A stretch of 64,000 bases of DNA, taken from assembly GCF_015477605.1 (NCBI RefSeq), contig NZ_JADLQX010000009.1, forward strand, positions 62,001 to 126,000, written 5' to 3'. Position 1 is the first letter of the stretch, and the number at the start of each line of letters is the position of its first letter. The notes beneath the pieces were generated by a model that searched no databases, was not told where the DNA came from, and saw only the letters and a program-made list of their open reading frames with translations. The stretch is from Nocardia amamiensis. Its GTDB lineage: Bacteria; Actinomycetota; Actinomycetes; Mycobacteriales; Mycobacteriaceae. Positions 38,046-46,981 of the stretch are shown here, piece by piece. A program made the position numbers and the translations under genes.

Positions 38046-38212
38046 GCTCTGTTGACAGCGCTCATGCTGTCCGCACGGCCACACGATCTGCCTCCGCCGA
38101 TCCCAGATACCCATCACAGCGATGTTCGACCGGCGCCCACCGTAGGCGCGCGAACTGGCCCCCTCTGTGTTCACGCAAGCTTCCTTTCTTCGGGCCTGGC
38201 ATTCGTGCCGCG

Positions 38213-39169
38213 GTGTCGTATCGTGATGCGGTGACCAGCCCGTCAAGCGTCTCCCCTGTCGCGGAGCTGATCCGCGCGCGCCGTGCCGCGTCCAGCCGTG
38301 ACGACGGGCATCGGCTCGTGCTCGTCATCGAGGGCGGCGGCAGTCGAGGCGTGTACTCGAGCGGCATGGTGTCCGCGCTGGACGAACTCGGGCTCGCGGG
38401 GGTATTCGACGCGGTGTATGGCACGTCGGCGGGCGCGATCAACGGCGCGTGGCTGCTGGGTGGGCGCGCGATTCCAGGTATGCGGACCTGGACCGATCCG
38501 GTGATCATGCGCCGCGCCATCGACCCGGCCCGCCTCCTGCGCGGGCGGCCCGCATTCGATCTGCGGTACCTCGTGTACCAGGTGTACGACGGCATCGAGC
38601 CGATGGGTTTCGACGCGATTCTGGCGAACTCCACGACGTTCCATCCGATCGCCACCGATACCCGTACCGGTCAGGCGGTCGACCTGCATCCGCATATCAC
38701 CGACAAGCGGACGCTAATGCGCGCGCTGCGGGCGTCGGCGGGCCTGCCTATCTTGGCGGGGCCACCGGTCAGCTTGGGCGACTCCGCCTACTTCGACGGC
38801 GGTCTCGCCGAGACGGTGCCGATCCGCACCGCCGTCGAAGCAGGCGCGACCCATGCCCTGGTCCTGCGCACGCGGCGCATCGATGAGCGACGCCCGCCCG
38901 CCTCACGTCTGCACCAGATCGTGGGCGGCGGCTATCTGCGCGCGGTGGCTCCCGGCGCCTACCGTGCCTGGCTCGAACGCCCGCGTCAGCAGGATATCGA
39001 GGACCAAGCGCTGGCCGACCTCGGCGATTCCGTCCTGCAAATCCACCCTCCGCCAGGCTCCCCCGATGTCGACAGCGCCGCCCGCGACACGGCACTGCTG
39101 TCCGCCGCACTCCAGATCGGCCGCCATGCCGTTCTCGGCGCCCTCTCGACCACCATCCACGCCGTATAG
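38213..39169 (+). CDS. Patatin-like phospholipase
   Basis: This 318-residue serine hydrolase has the oxyanion loop GGGSRG (41-46), nucleophile S72 in GTSAG and the catalytic aspartate D195 in YFDGG, a complete Ser-Asp dyad. It resembles the YjjU/RssA branch of patatins that deacylate glycerolipids at the membrane. There is no signal peptide. Start is GTG 38213 or GTG 38231, neither with a strong ribosome site. The gene stands alone behind the accA3 terminator. Confidence 0.88.
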   Translation: MSYRDAVTSPSSVSPVAELIRARRAASSRDDGHRLVLVIEGGGSRGVYSSGMVSALDELGLAGVFDAVYGTSAGAINGAWLLGGRAIPGMRTWTDPVIMRRAIDPARLLRGRPAFDLRYLVYQVYDGIEPMGFDAILANSTTFHPIATDTRTGQAVDLHPHITDKRTLMRALRASAGLPILAGPPVSLGDSAYFDGGLAETVPIRTAVEAGATHALVLRTRRIDERRPPASRLHQIVGGGYLRAVAPGAYRAWLERPRQQDIEDQALADLGDSVLQIHPPPGSPDVDSAARDTALLSAALQIGRHAVLGALSTTIHAV

Positions 39170-39314
39170 TGATCGTCCGGTGTTGCGCTTGCTCGCACAA
39201 CGCCCGCGCTGTGCGCGGCCGCCATCCCGTCGGCGCCTCTGCACGCCACGCAGCGAGGCTTGACACACAGCGCGTTTCGCTTGGTCGAGCTCCGCAAGCA
39301 GCCGAGCGACGATG

Positions 39315-41417
39315 TCAAGAAACCTTGACGCGAGTGCCGCCGGACAGCACGAAGTCGTGGAGTTCGATGTGGTCGGGGCTGGCGTTCGATGGAAGGTCGA
39401 ACACCAGTTGGGTGGTGGCGGATTGGCCGGGGCGCAACTCGAAGGAGTAGCCGAGGCCCTGCCGCGTGTTCTGCCACATGGTGGCGGTGGCGTTGTGATC
39501 GAAAGGCGTGCCCTGAGCATCGACGAGGCGCTGCCCCAGCGGTAAGAACCACTTCACTTCGTCGGAGATATTGCGGATGGCCAGCGTGACGGTCAGAAAC
39601 GAACCCGCGGCCGTTTGCAGTCCGATACGCGAGCCCCCGGCGTCGACGTTCGTCACGACGAATTCGAACTTGCCGTCGCGGACGGCGGTGCCGACCGGCG
39701 CCACGGCGGCAGGGTCGGGCAACCGCTGGTCCTCGGATGGTCCCGGGTGCTCTTCGGCAAGCACGGAAGGCGGCAACGTGGCGGCGGGCGTGCCGGAGTC
39801 ACCCGCCCTGCTGCCCGCCGCGATGAGCGCGACGCACCCCGCCGCGAACGCGAAGGGCGCGAGGAAAACCACGATCAGCGCGCCGATCACCTTCGACACC
39901 AAGCTCCGGCGCCGTCGCGGCCGTCGCCGGAGCACCGGGGCGATCGGTCGTCGCTGCGGAACCGCAGGATAGGCGGGGCGTCCGACCGCAGGAAAGACTT
40001 TGCGCGCGGGCACGCCCGGCCGCGAATAGGGCGGTGGCGCAACCGGCCGGGGCGACAACACACGCGACTGAAGTGCGAGCAACCGCGCCTGCCAACCGTT
40101 GCCCGGATGCCCCACCGGCGCGGCGGGGTGGGACCGACTCCGATTCCACGGTCGAGCAGCGGTGTATGGCTGTCCGGCAACGGGATAACCGTTCCCCGAC
40201 GAGGGCAGCCGAGTGCCGGAATAGGCCTGCACAGCACGCCCCGGATCGGGGACATGCTGCTGCGGAGCCGGATGGGGTCGGTGGACAGACCAGTCGAGTT
40301 TCGTGGCTACCAAGGTCGGGGGGAGCCCCGGATCCGGCAGGACCTTTGTCGGAGCGGGGCGCGCAGCCGCCGCCGAATCCGCGGCAAGCTGGGAAGCCCT
40401 CGGCAAGCCGTCGCCGGCATCGGGAACGGACCGCGCGGCGGCTGCGCGTTCCTGCGAGCGCCCGTCCTGTGCAGACTCCGCGGCGGGGTCACCGGACTTC
40501 GTCTTGGGCTCGGCCGGACTCGGCACGAGCACCGCCGGTTCATCGGTCAGTGCCTTCGGACGACCTTCGCCGGACGGGGCCGATGGCGATACGGCGTCCG
40601 GAACGGCAGCGCCGATCGCGGCGCGCGCGGCGGCGGCGAATTCGCCCGCGGTGGCGAAACGTTCGTTCGGATCCTTGGCCAGACCGCGGGCGATGACGGC
40701 ATCCAGCGCGGCGGGAACATCGGCGCACACCGAGGCGGCCCGTGGTGGCGCCGTCATCAGGTGGGCGTGCATCTGCTGCGCCGGATCGGTGTCGCCGTAG
40801 AGGCGCGAACCGGTGAGGCATTCGTAGAGCACGCAGGCCAGCGAGTAGACGTCCGCGCGACCGTCCACCTCACCGGTGAATCGTTCCGGCGCCATATACG
40901 CCAGCGTGCCGATCGCCATGCCGGTGGTGGTCACGGCCGTCTGGCCGAGCCCGTGCGCGATGCCGAAGTCGATCAGATAGGTGAAGCCGCTGGGATGGAC
41001 GACGATGTTCGACGGTTTGACGTCGCGGTGGACCAGTCCCACCCGGTGCGCCGCGTCGAGCGCGACGGCGACGTGACCGACGATGCCGACCGCCACGTCC
41101 GGCCTCATCCGCCCCGCGGCCACGAGTTTGCGCGCCAAGTCGGTGCCCTCGACGAATTGCATGTCGATGTAGAGCCGACCGTCGATCTCGCCGAACCGGT
41201 GGATCCGCGGGACATGCGGGTCGCGCAGCTGTGCCACCGCCTCGGCCTCGCGCTCGAATCGTTTGCGATAACCCCCGGTGGCCGCGAGTTCGGCGGGCAA
41301 GAGTTTCAACGCCACCCGTCGCGCCGCCGCCATGTCGTATGCCAGCCACACCTGCCCCATGCCGCCCTTGCCGAGCAACCGCTCCAGCCGGTAACCCCCG
41401 AATCGCACCTCCCCCAT
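39315..41417 (-). CDS. Membrane Ser/Thr protein kinase with DUF4352-like sensor
   Basis: The 700-residue protein has a Hanks kinase domain (about 8-265: GKGGMGQV, K38, HRDVKPSN at 130-137, DFG at 150-152) and a long Pro/Ala-rich juxtamembrane region. One transmembrane helix (about 507-535) follows, then an external C-terminal domain (about 577-698) with a DUF4352-like beta fold (FEFVVTNVD, LTVTLAIRNISDEVKWF). It probably phosphorylates cytosolic proteins in response to an envelope signal. A second kinase gene lies 172 bp upstream on the same strand. Confidence 0.92.
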   Translation of the reverse strand: MGEVRFGGYRLERLLGKGGMGQVWLAYDMAAARRVALKLLPAELAATGGYRKRFEREAEAVAQLRDPHVPRIHRFGEIDGRLYIDMQFVEGTDLARKLVAAGRMRPDVAVGIVGHVAVALDAAHRVGLVHRDVKPSNIVVHPSGFTYLIDFGIAHGLGQTAVTTTGMAIGTLAYMAPERFTGEVDGRADVYSLACVLYECLTGSRLYGDTDPAQQMHAHLMTAPPRAASVCADVPAALDAVIARGLAKDPNERFATAGEFAAAARAAIGAAVPDAVSPSAPSGEGRPKALTDEPAVLVPSPAEPKTKSGDPAAESAQDGRSQERAAAARSVPDAGDGLPRASQLAADSAAAARPAPTKVLPDPGLPPTLVATKLDWSVHRPHPAPQQHVPDPGRAVQAYSGTRLPSSGNGYPVAGQPYTAARPWNRSRSHPAAPVGHPGNGWQARLLALQSRVLSPRPVAPPPYSRPGVPARKVFPAVGRPAYPAVPQRRPIAPVLRRRPRRRRSLVSKVIGALIVVFLAPFAFAAGCVALIAAGSRAGDSGTPAATLPPSVLAEEHPGPSEDQRLPDPAAVAPVGTAVRDGKFEFVVTNVDAGGSRIGLQTAAGSFLTVTLAIRNISDEVKWFLPLGQRLVDAQGTPFDHNATATMWQNTRQGLGYSFELRPGQSATTQLVFDLPSNASPDHIELHDFVLSGGTRVKVS

Positions 41418-41589
41418 CGCGAACCTCCAGTCACCGTCGACGTCTGCGGCCCGCCCCTCGCCGTGGCGCCGACAACGAAAATCACCAGCTCACCGCGTGA
41501 ATACCGAGGACGTGCCCTCTTCGGAGCGTAACCGCACCCCGCGTGACGCACCACTGTGTGCTGGACGACAGTCCGGCGGAACGGGCCGC

Positions 41590-42966
41590 TTACCGGTGGG
41601 GTCTCGGCTTGTCTTTGCCGTTGCCCTGTTTCGAATGGTCCGGCTTGCTCTTGCCCCGGCTGTCCCCGCCCGAGTCGTTCGGACCGTTATCGATCTTCTC
41701 CGGCCCCGGACCACTCGAATTCGACCACGACGGAATCCAATCGGCTCTGCCCGCCGCCAGCGGGGTGCAGGTCAACCTGATGCCGTCGACCACGACACCG
41801 TGCACGTCGACAGCGGGATCGCACGGCAGCCCGGGCGCGGGCACGACATGAGTCGGCGCCGAGATAGGTGCCGGCGCGGCCGGGACGAGCGCCGGTGGTT
41901 CCGAGTGCGACGTGCGCTCCTGCTTCGAGGAGGAAACCGGCGCGGCCGCCGGGCCGGAGTCGGCAGGCTCGGGCCGCCCGAACCACAGCGCTCCGGCGAC
42001 CGCCGCGACGAGAACCGCGAAGGCCGCCAGCGCCAGGCGCGGCCCGAGCGACGTCCGCGCATACGGCATGCGCGATCCGGCGGCCCACGTCCTCCGGCGC
42101 GGCGGCCGCACAACGGTCGATACCGCCGGCATCAGCTCGACCGTCGTCGCGTCCCGGCCCATCACGGCCGCATACGCCGCGGACGCCAGTTCCCCCGCGC
42201 TGGACCACCGCCGGTCCGGGTCCTTCGCCATACCGCGCACGATCACCGTGTCCAGCGCCGCGGGTATGCCCGGATCGAGTGCTGACGCGAGCGGCGGCGT
42301 GTCCAGCAGGTGTGCGCGCACCAGTCGCGGCGCGTCACCGTTGCCGAACGGCCTTCGGCCGGTGAGACACTCGTACAGCACACAGGCCAGCGAGTACTGG
42401 TCCGCACGGGAACCTGCCGCGCCGTCGAACCGCTCCGGCGCCATGTAGGCCAGCGTGCCCACCACATTCCCGGTGACGGTGATCGCGGGCTGATCACCGC
42501 GGTGCGCGGTGCCGAAGTCGATCAGGTACACCATGCCGTCCGGCTGCACCATGATGTTGGAAGGCTTGACGTCGCGGTGCACCAGACCGGCGCGATGCGC
42601 GGCATCGAGCGCGGTGGCCGTCTGCGCGACGATCTCGACCGCCTGCTCAGGCTCGAAACATCCGTGGCGCCGCAACAGCGCCGCGACGTCGAGGCCGTCG
42701 ATGAACTCCATCTCGATATAGAGACGACCGTCGAGTTCGCCGAAGGAATGGATCGGCACCAGATGCGGCCCCCGCACCTGTGCGGCCAGCCGGGCCTCTC
42801 TCGTGAATCGCCGCCGAAAGGGAGTACTGGCCGCGTGCACGGCGGCCAGCACCTTCAATGCGACGGCACGGCCGGCAGTGGTGTTGTAGGCGAGCCACAC
42901 CTCCCCCGTGCCGCCGCTGCCTATCAACCGGTCGAGACGGTAGTGGCCGAACCACAGCTCGCCCAT
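41590..42966 (-). CDS. Membrane Ser/Thr protein kinase, second copy
   Basis: This 458-residue kinase is closely similar to its downstream neighbour in the catalytic domain (GSGGTGEV, K38, HRDVKPSN 130-137, DFG 150-152), which points to tandem duplication. After one transmembrane helix (about 325-346) the external part is short, with a Cys pair (LPCDPAVDV and RLTCTPL) and a Gly/Asp/Lys-rich tail instead of DUF4352. The two kinases therefore likely sense different things. ATG 42966 was chosen with GGAGG 11 bp upstream. Confidence 0.9.
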   Translation of the reverse strand: MGELWFGHYRLDRLIGSGGTGEVWLAYNTTAGRAVALKVLAAVHAASTPFRRRFTREARLAAQVRGPHLVPIHSFGELDGRLYIEMEFIDGLDVAALLRRHGCFEPEQAVEIVAQTATALDAAHRAGLVHRDVKPSNIMVQPDGMVYLIDFGTAHRGDQPAITVTGNVVGTLAYMAPERFDGAAGSRADQYSLACVLYECLTGRRPFGNGDAPRLVRAHLLDTPPLASALDPGIPAALDTVIVRGMAKDPDRRWSSAGELASAAYAAVMGRDATTVELMPAVSTVVRPPRRRTWAAGSRMPYARTSLGPRLALAAFAVLVAAVAGALWFGRPEPADSGPAAAPVSSSKQERTSHSEPPALVPAAPAPISAPTHVVPAPGLPCDPAVDVHGVVVDGIRLTCTPLAAGRADWIPSWSNSSGPGPEKIDNGPNDSGGDSRGKSKPDHSKQGNGKDKPRPHR

Positions 42967-42997
42967 GTCTATAGAACCTCCCGCTAGCCTTCTGCCC

Positions 42998-43165
42998 ATG
43001 AAGGAGCTACCCGAAAACCATGTCGGCACCACGGAACGCGCGCGAACGGCACCGCGTAAGGCCGATCATGTCGCAGTGGGGCGGCTGTGCGCCGCGGAAT
43101 TCGACAGACTGGTCGCGGATACGATCGTCGGCACCGCCCGGCGCGGCGAAGCGGGTGAGCGCTGA
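42998..43165 (+). CDS. Small hypothetical protein coupled to the next gene
   Basis: This 55-residue frame (start MKELPENHVG, later HVAVGRLCAAEFDRLVAD) is charged and has no family I recognise. The TGATG overlap with the next gene indicates translational coupling and supports it being real. There is no strong ribosome site. It is divergent from the kinase gene with only 31 bp between the starts. Confidence 0.5.
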   Translation: MKELPENHVGTTERARTAPRKADHVAVGRLCAAEFDRLVADTIVGTARRGEAGER

Positions 43166-43509
43166 TGGAACCGATCGAGATCAACGCGGGTGTTTGGTAT
43201 CTGCGTGCCCTGCGCGCGGACGACCGCATCGATGACCGCCCGGCGCTGGCGGCGGGTGGGATCACCGACCCGAACTACGTCGCCCGGCGCAGTGCTGGCT
43301 GGGCCGAGGCAACCTACTTCTCCTGGGCGGTGTGTGAACCGACCACCGCCGAGCTGGTAGCCGAGATCGGGGTGACGCCCGCGGGCGATGGCACCGCGAC
43401 CATCACCGGGTGGGCGCGACCGGGCTACCAGCCGGCCCTGGACGCCGGGCTGACGTCCGTCCGCCGCTTCGTCGAGGGCGGTTTGGGCCTGCGGCCGGTC
43501 GCTTCCTGA
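43165..43509 (+). CDS. Short GNAT-like protein
   Basis: The 114-residue product resembles part of a GNAT acetyltransferase: WYLRALRADDR at the start, YFSWAVCEPTTAELVAEIGV and TITGWARPGYQPALDAGL where the acetyl-CoA region would be. It stops before the last strands, and the canonical pyrophosphate loop RxxGxG/A is not present, so acetyltransferase activity is doubtful. It is the second gene of a coupled pair. Confidence 0.55.
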   Translation: MEPIEINAGVWYLRALRADDRIDDRPALAAGGITDPNYVARRSAGWAEATYFSWAVCEPTTAELVAEIGVTPAGDGTATITGWARPGYQPALDAGLTSVRRFVEGGLGLRPVAS

Positions 43510-43646
43510 CCCGCTTGGTATCGGTTGCGGCCTCGGTCGTGGCCCTCCGACGCTGGGCCTCCCGCCGGCCCAGGAGGGCAGCGGTCCCGCGCTGAGTCCG
43601 CCGTATGCGCTGCTCCTCGTGCGCGCCGCTGATGGCGCTCGGCGGA

Positions 43647-44879
43647 TCAACGCATGACGCCGGTGTGCCCCGTGGAATAGCGTCCGGGTTGGGGCCAGAT
43701 GGTGAGCCCGTGCGGTCCCTTGCCGACGGGTATGCGGGCCAAGAGATTCCAGTTGACGATGTCGATGGCGTACACCTCGCCGTGGTGGCGGCCGGATGCC
43801 CAGAAGACGCGCCCGTCCGCGGAGATGTTGCCCATGTCAGGGCTGCCGCCTCCCGGCACGAACCACTTGTGCACCAGGGCATTCGCCGCGAAATCCCATA
43901 CCGAGATACTGCCTTCGTGCCGGTTGGTGATGAGCATCTGGCGGGAGTCGCGGGTGACGTATAGCCCGTGCGTGCCCTTGCCGGTCGGCACGAAACCGGT
44001 GTTCTCGAACGTGTGCGCGTCGAAGGTGTAGATGCCGTCGGCGGTCATGTCCGCGACGAAGAAGGTGTGCCCGTCCGGCGACAGCTTCACATCCTGCGGC
44101 TTGCCGGAGCGGCCGCCGGGCAGATCGACCACCTTGACGACCTTGCGCTCGGCGACGTCGAAAGCCAGCATCCGGCCGATGAATTCACAGGACGCCAGCC
44201 CGAACCGGCCGTCGGCGGTGAAGTCCATGTGATCGACGCCTGCGCAGTCGGGCACCGGAAGGGCGTGGACCTTCTCCCAGGTCTGCGGGTCGTAGAAGTC
44301 CAGCGACTTGTCCGCCTCAGCGACGACCAGGGCGTACCGGCCGTCGGGCGTGTAGTACATGTTGTACGGGTCGCGCACGGGAAAAGGTTCCCCCGGCTTT
44401 CCCGTGCGCGGATCGATCGGCAACAGGCTGCCCTGGCCCAGCGGCAAGTCGTTGGTGACGTAGAGCGTTTGCATGTCGTAGGACGGCACGACGTGCTGCG
44501 GCTCCTTACCGCCCGCGGCGAAGGTGTCGGTCACCTGGAAGGTGTCCGGATCGATCACCGAGACCGTGTTCGACTGGCTGTTGGGCACGTAGACCAGCGG
44601 GCGATGGCCGGCCACGCTCGGACTCAGTTCGCGATTGGCCGCGTACACGTCGGTGGGCGAGAGCGGCGGCGGCATCCCGGGGAGCAGATCGGTCATGTGC
44701 GGCGGGAACGCGCCGCTGGTGGGTGCGGCCACCGTGGTCGCGGCCGCCTGCCCCGCCTCGGGGCCTCGCGTGCCGGCGTCGCTGGAGGCGCAGCCTGCCA
44801 CGGCGGACAGCACGGTCAGGAAAGCCATGAGGTGGGGTGCGCAGTGTCGGCACATGCGCTGTCGGTTCACGCGCCGCAC
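43647..44879 (-). CDS. YncE-like beta-propeller lipoprotein
   Basis: This 410-residue exported protein has a lipoprotein signal (lipobox AVAGC, cysteine at about residue 29) and a Pro/Ala-rich spacer. A seven-bladed propeller of YVTN/YncE repeats follows (LVYVPNSQSNTVSVIDPDTF is one blade). Such proteins sit on the outer face of the membrane. YncE binds DNA, while others act in electron transfer or adhesion, so function is open. A later ATG at 44855 would also keep the signal. It follows lat on the same strand after 118 bp. Confidence 0.85.
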   Translation of the reverse strand: MRRVNRQRMCRHCAPHLMAFLTVLSAVAGCASSDAGTRGPEAGQAAATTVAAPTSGAFPPHMTDLLPGMPPPLSPTDVYAANRELSPSVAGHRPLVYVPNSQSNTVSVIDPDTFQVTDTFAAGGKEPQHVVPSYDMQTLYVTNDLPLGQGSLLPIDPRTGKPGEPFPVRDPYNMYYTPDGRYALVVAEADKSLDFYDPQTWEKVHALPVPDCAGVDHMDFTADGRFGLASCEFIGRMLAFDVAERKVVKVVDLPGGRSGKPQDVKLSPDGHTFFVADMTADGIYTFDAHTFENTGFVPTGKGTHGLYVTRDSRQMLITNRHEGSISVWDFAANALVHKWFVPGGGSPDMGNISADGRVFWASGRHHGEVYAIDIVNWNLLARIPVGKGPHGLTIWPQPGRYSTGHTGVMR

Positions 44880-44997
44880 CTGCTCGGAGAGTGGTGAAGA
44901 CGAGAGGACATGCTTGCGAAGCCTAGGAGGTGGATCCGGGATTCCGGCGCACCCCGCGCCGGGGACACCAGAATGCCCGGATCATCCGCTTCGCGCG

Positions 44998-46332
44998 CTA
45001 TTCGAGGCTGGTCAGCACCCGGTCCAGAGCCTCGACGGCCTCGTCCAGCTCGGCGTTCGTGACGGTCAGCGGGGGACGGAAGCGGATGCCCCGCTCACCG
45101 GTGCCCAGAATCAGCACGCGCTCGCGGTCCTGTAGCGCTCTGAGCACCTCGTCGCGCAGCCGAGCCGAGGACAGCGTGATCGCGCACATCAGTCCGCGCC
45201 CGCGCGCCTCGCTGGCGTCGGCGTGCCGCGCGGCCACACCCGCCAGCCGGTCGAGCAGGTGCGCGCCCAGCGGGCGGGACCGCTCGATGAGCTCGTCGCG
45301 CTCGATCACCTCCAGGATGCGCCGGGTGCGCACCATGTCGGCGAGGTTGCCGCCCCAAGTGGAGTTGAGCCGGGAGCTCACCGCGAACACGTTGTCGGGC
45401 ACCTCGTCCACGCGCCCGCCCGCCATGACGCCGCAGACTTGGGTCCGCTTGCCGAAGGCCACGACGTCCGGCGCGAGCCCGAGTTGCTGGTACGCCCAAG
45501 CGGTTCCGGTCATACCGACGCCGGTCTGCACCTCGTCGAGGACGAACAGCGCGTCGTTCTCGTGACACAGCTGCTGCACGGCTTGCAGGAATTGCGGGCG
45601 CAGATGCCGGTCGCCGCCTTCACCTTGGATCGGCTCGGCGATGAAACACGCTATGTCGTCCGGATTTTCCGCGAAGGCCCGGCGCGCCTGGGCCAGCGCG
45701 CATGCCTCCGCCTCCTCGATGTCGAAGGCGTCGGTCAGGTAAGGCGCCTTGATGCGGGGCCAGTCGAACTTCGGGAACCGCGCCGTCTTCACCGGATCCG
45801 TGTTGGTGAGCGACATGGTGTAACCGGTGCGGCCGTGGAACGCGCCGGTCAAATGCAGCACCTTGGTGCCGAGTTCCGGTGTGCGGCCGTGGGATTGGTT
45901 GTGCCTGCTCTTCCAGTCGAACGCGATCTTGAGCGCGTTCTCCACCGCGAGACCGCCGCCGTCGATGAAGAACAGGTGCGGCAGCCGCGGATCGCCGAGC
46001 ACCCGCACGAAGGTCTCGACGAAGCGGGCCATCTCCACGGTGTAGATGTCGGAGTTGCTCGGCTTGTTCAGCGCCGCGGTGAGCAGTTCCGCACGGAACT
46101 GTTCGTCCGCCGCGAGGGCCGGATGGTTCATGCCCAGTGCGTTGGAGGCGAAGAAGCCGAACATGTCGAGGTAGGCGGTGCCGTCACGTTCGTCGACGAG
46201 CCGGCAGCCGCGGGACTGCTCGAGATCGAGTACCAGGTCGAAGCCGTCGGCCAGGATGCTCGCCGACAAGATCTCGCGGACCCGGGCGGCGGGGGTGACC
46301 GCCGGGCGGGTGCGTTCCAGTTCGATGGTCAC
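44998..46332 (-). CDS. lat: L-lysine 6-transaminase
   Basis: This 444-residue class III PLP aminotransferase moves the epsilon-amino group of lysine to 2-oxoglutarate, giving piperideine-6-carboxylate. PLP lysine is K295 in FGKRTQVCG, with D266 in LDEVQTG. Opening segments YLDMFGFFASNALGMNHPAL and FIDGGGLAVENALK are lysine-epsilon-aminotransferase-specific. The next enzyme, Pcd, is encoded nearby. The same trio exists in M. tuberculosis (Rv3290c, Rv3291c, Rv3293). The GTG start lies 11 bp downstream of an 18-bp palindrome. Confidence 0.93.
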   Translation of the reverse strand: MTIELERTRPAVTPAARVREILSASILADGFDLVLDLEQSRGCRLVDERDGTAYLDMFGFFASNALGMNHPALAADEQFRAELLTAALNKPSNSDIYTVEMARFVETFVRVLGDPRLPHLFFIDGGGLAVENALKIAFDWKSRHNQSHGRTPELGTKVLHLTGAFHGRTGYTMSLTNTDPVKTARFPKFDWPRIKAPYLTDAFDIEEAEACALAQARRAFAENPDDIACFIAEPIQGEGGDRHLRPQFLQAVQQLCHENDALFVLDEVQTGVGMTGTAWAYQQLGLAPDVVAFGKRTQVCGVMAGGRVDEVPDNVFAVSSRLNSTWGGNLADMVRTRRILEVIERDELIERSRPLGAHLLDRLAGVAARHADASEARGRGLMCAITLSSARLRDEVLRALQDRERVLILGTGERGIRFRPPLTVTNAELDEAVEALDRVLTSLE

Positions 46333-46342
46333 GCCCTGAGGG

Positions 46343-46360
46343 TACGTAAAAATTTACGTA
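46343..46360. promoter_or_regulatory. Palindrome TACGTAAAAATTTACGTA upstream of lat
   Basis: Two TACGTAAA halves face each other across two bases in an AT-rich spot directly upstream of the lat start. Lrp-family sites are AT-rich, and the lrpA gene adjoins, so this is the best candidate LrpA operator. No second copy was seen in the lrpA-pcd gap. Confidence 0.6.
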
Positions 46361-46396
46361 ACCTCTACACCAAAACGGATTAATTCCTAGCAATCG

Positions 46397-46849
46397 CTAT
46401 CTGTCATAGAATGTCTGAAGGATGATGGTGCTCCGGGTGCGTACGTTGGCGGTCGCTCTGATCTCCTGGAGCAACTGCTCGAGGTGCCGCGGGGATGCCA
46501 CGCGGACCAGCAGGATGTAGCTCTCGTCACCGGCCACCGAGTGGCAGGCCTCGATGCCGGGGATGTGCTGGAGCACCGCGGGCGCGTCATCGGGTTGCGA
46601 CGGGTCGAGAGGAGTGATCGCGACGAATGCCGACAGCAGCTGGCCGAGCGCTTCCGGATCGACGTGCGCGGTGTACCCGCGGATCACGCCGCGTGCCTCT
46701 AATCGACGGACCCGCGATTGCACGGCGGACACCGACAGACTCGCCTTCTCGGCCAGATTCGACAGGGTGGCCCGTCCATCGGCCATCAGTTCACGAATCA
46801 GCAGGCGATCGATGTCGTCGAGTACGGGTCTTGCCGGTGTATCCGCCAT
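46397..46849 (-). CDS. lrpA: Lrp/AsnC family regulator LrpA
   Basis: This 150-residue protein has an N-terminal helix-turn-helix (about 10-60: LIRELMADGRATLSNLAEKA and LSVSAVQSRVRRLEARGVI) and a C-terminal RAM domain (about 70-145) with ACHSVAGDESYILLVRV. It is the counterpart of M. tuberculosis LrpA (Rv3291c), which binds amino acids and is linked to lat control and starvation. It lies between lat and the divergent pcd gene. Confidence 0.9.
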   Translation of the reverse strand: MADTPARPVLDDIDRLLIRELMADGRATLSNLAEKASLSVSAVQSRVRRLEARGVIRGYTAHVDPEALGQLLSAFVAITPLDPSQPDDAPAVLQHIPGIEACHSVAGDESYILLVRVASPRHLEQLLQEIRATANVRTRSTIILQTFYDR

Positions 46850-46981
46850 CAGCGAAGGCTAACCCAGGCAGCCCACCTCGTGTCCGGAACCTGACCTCCA
46901 TCCTCCCGCTATGTGGGACGACACCCCACTCTGCGGGCCAATGATGCCGCGATGCGGCCGAAAGGTACGGCGGAACAACAG

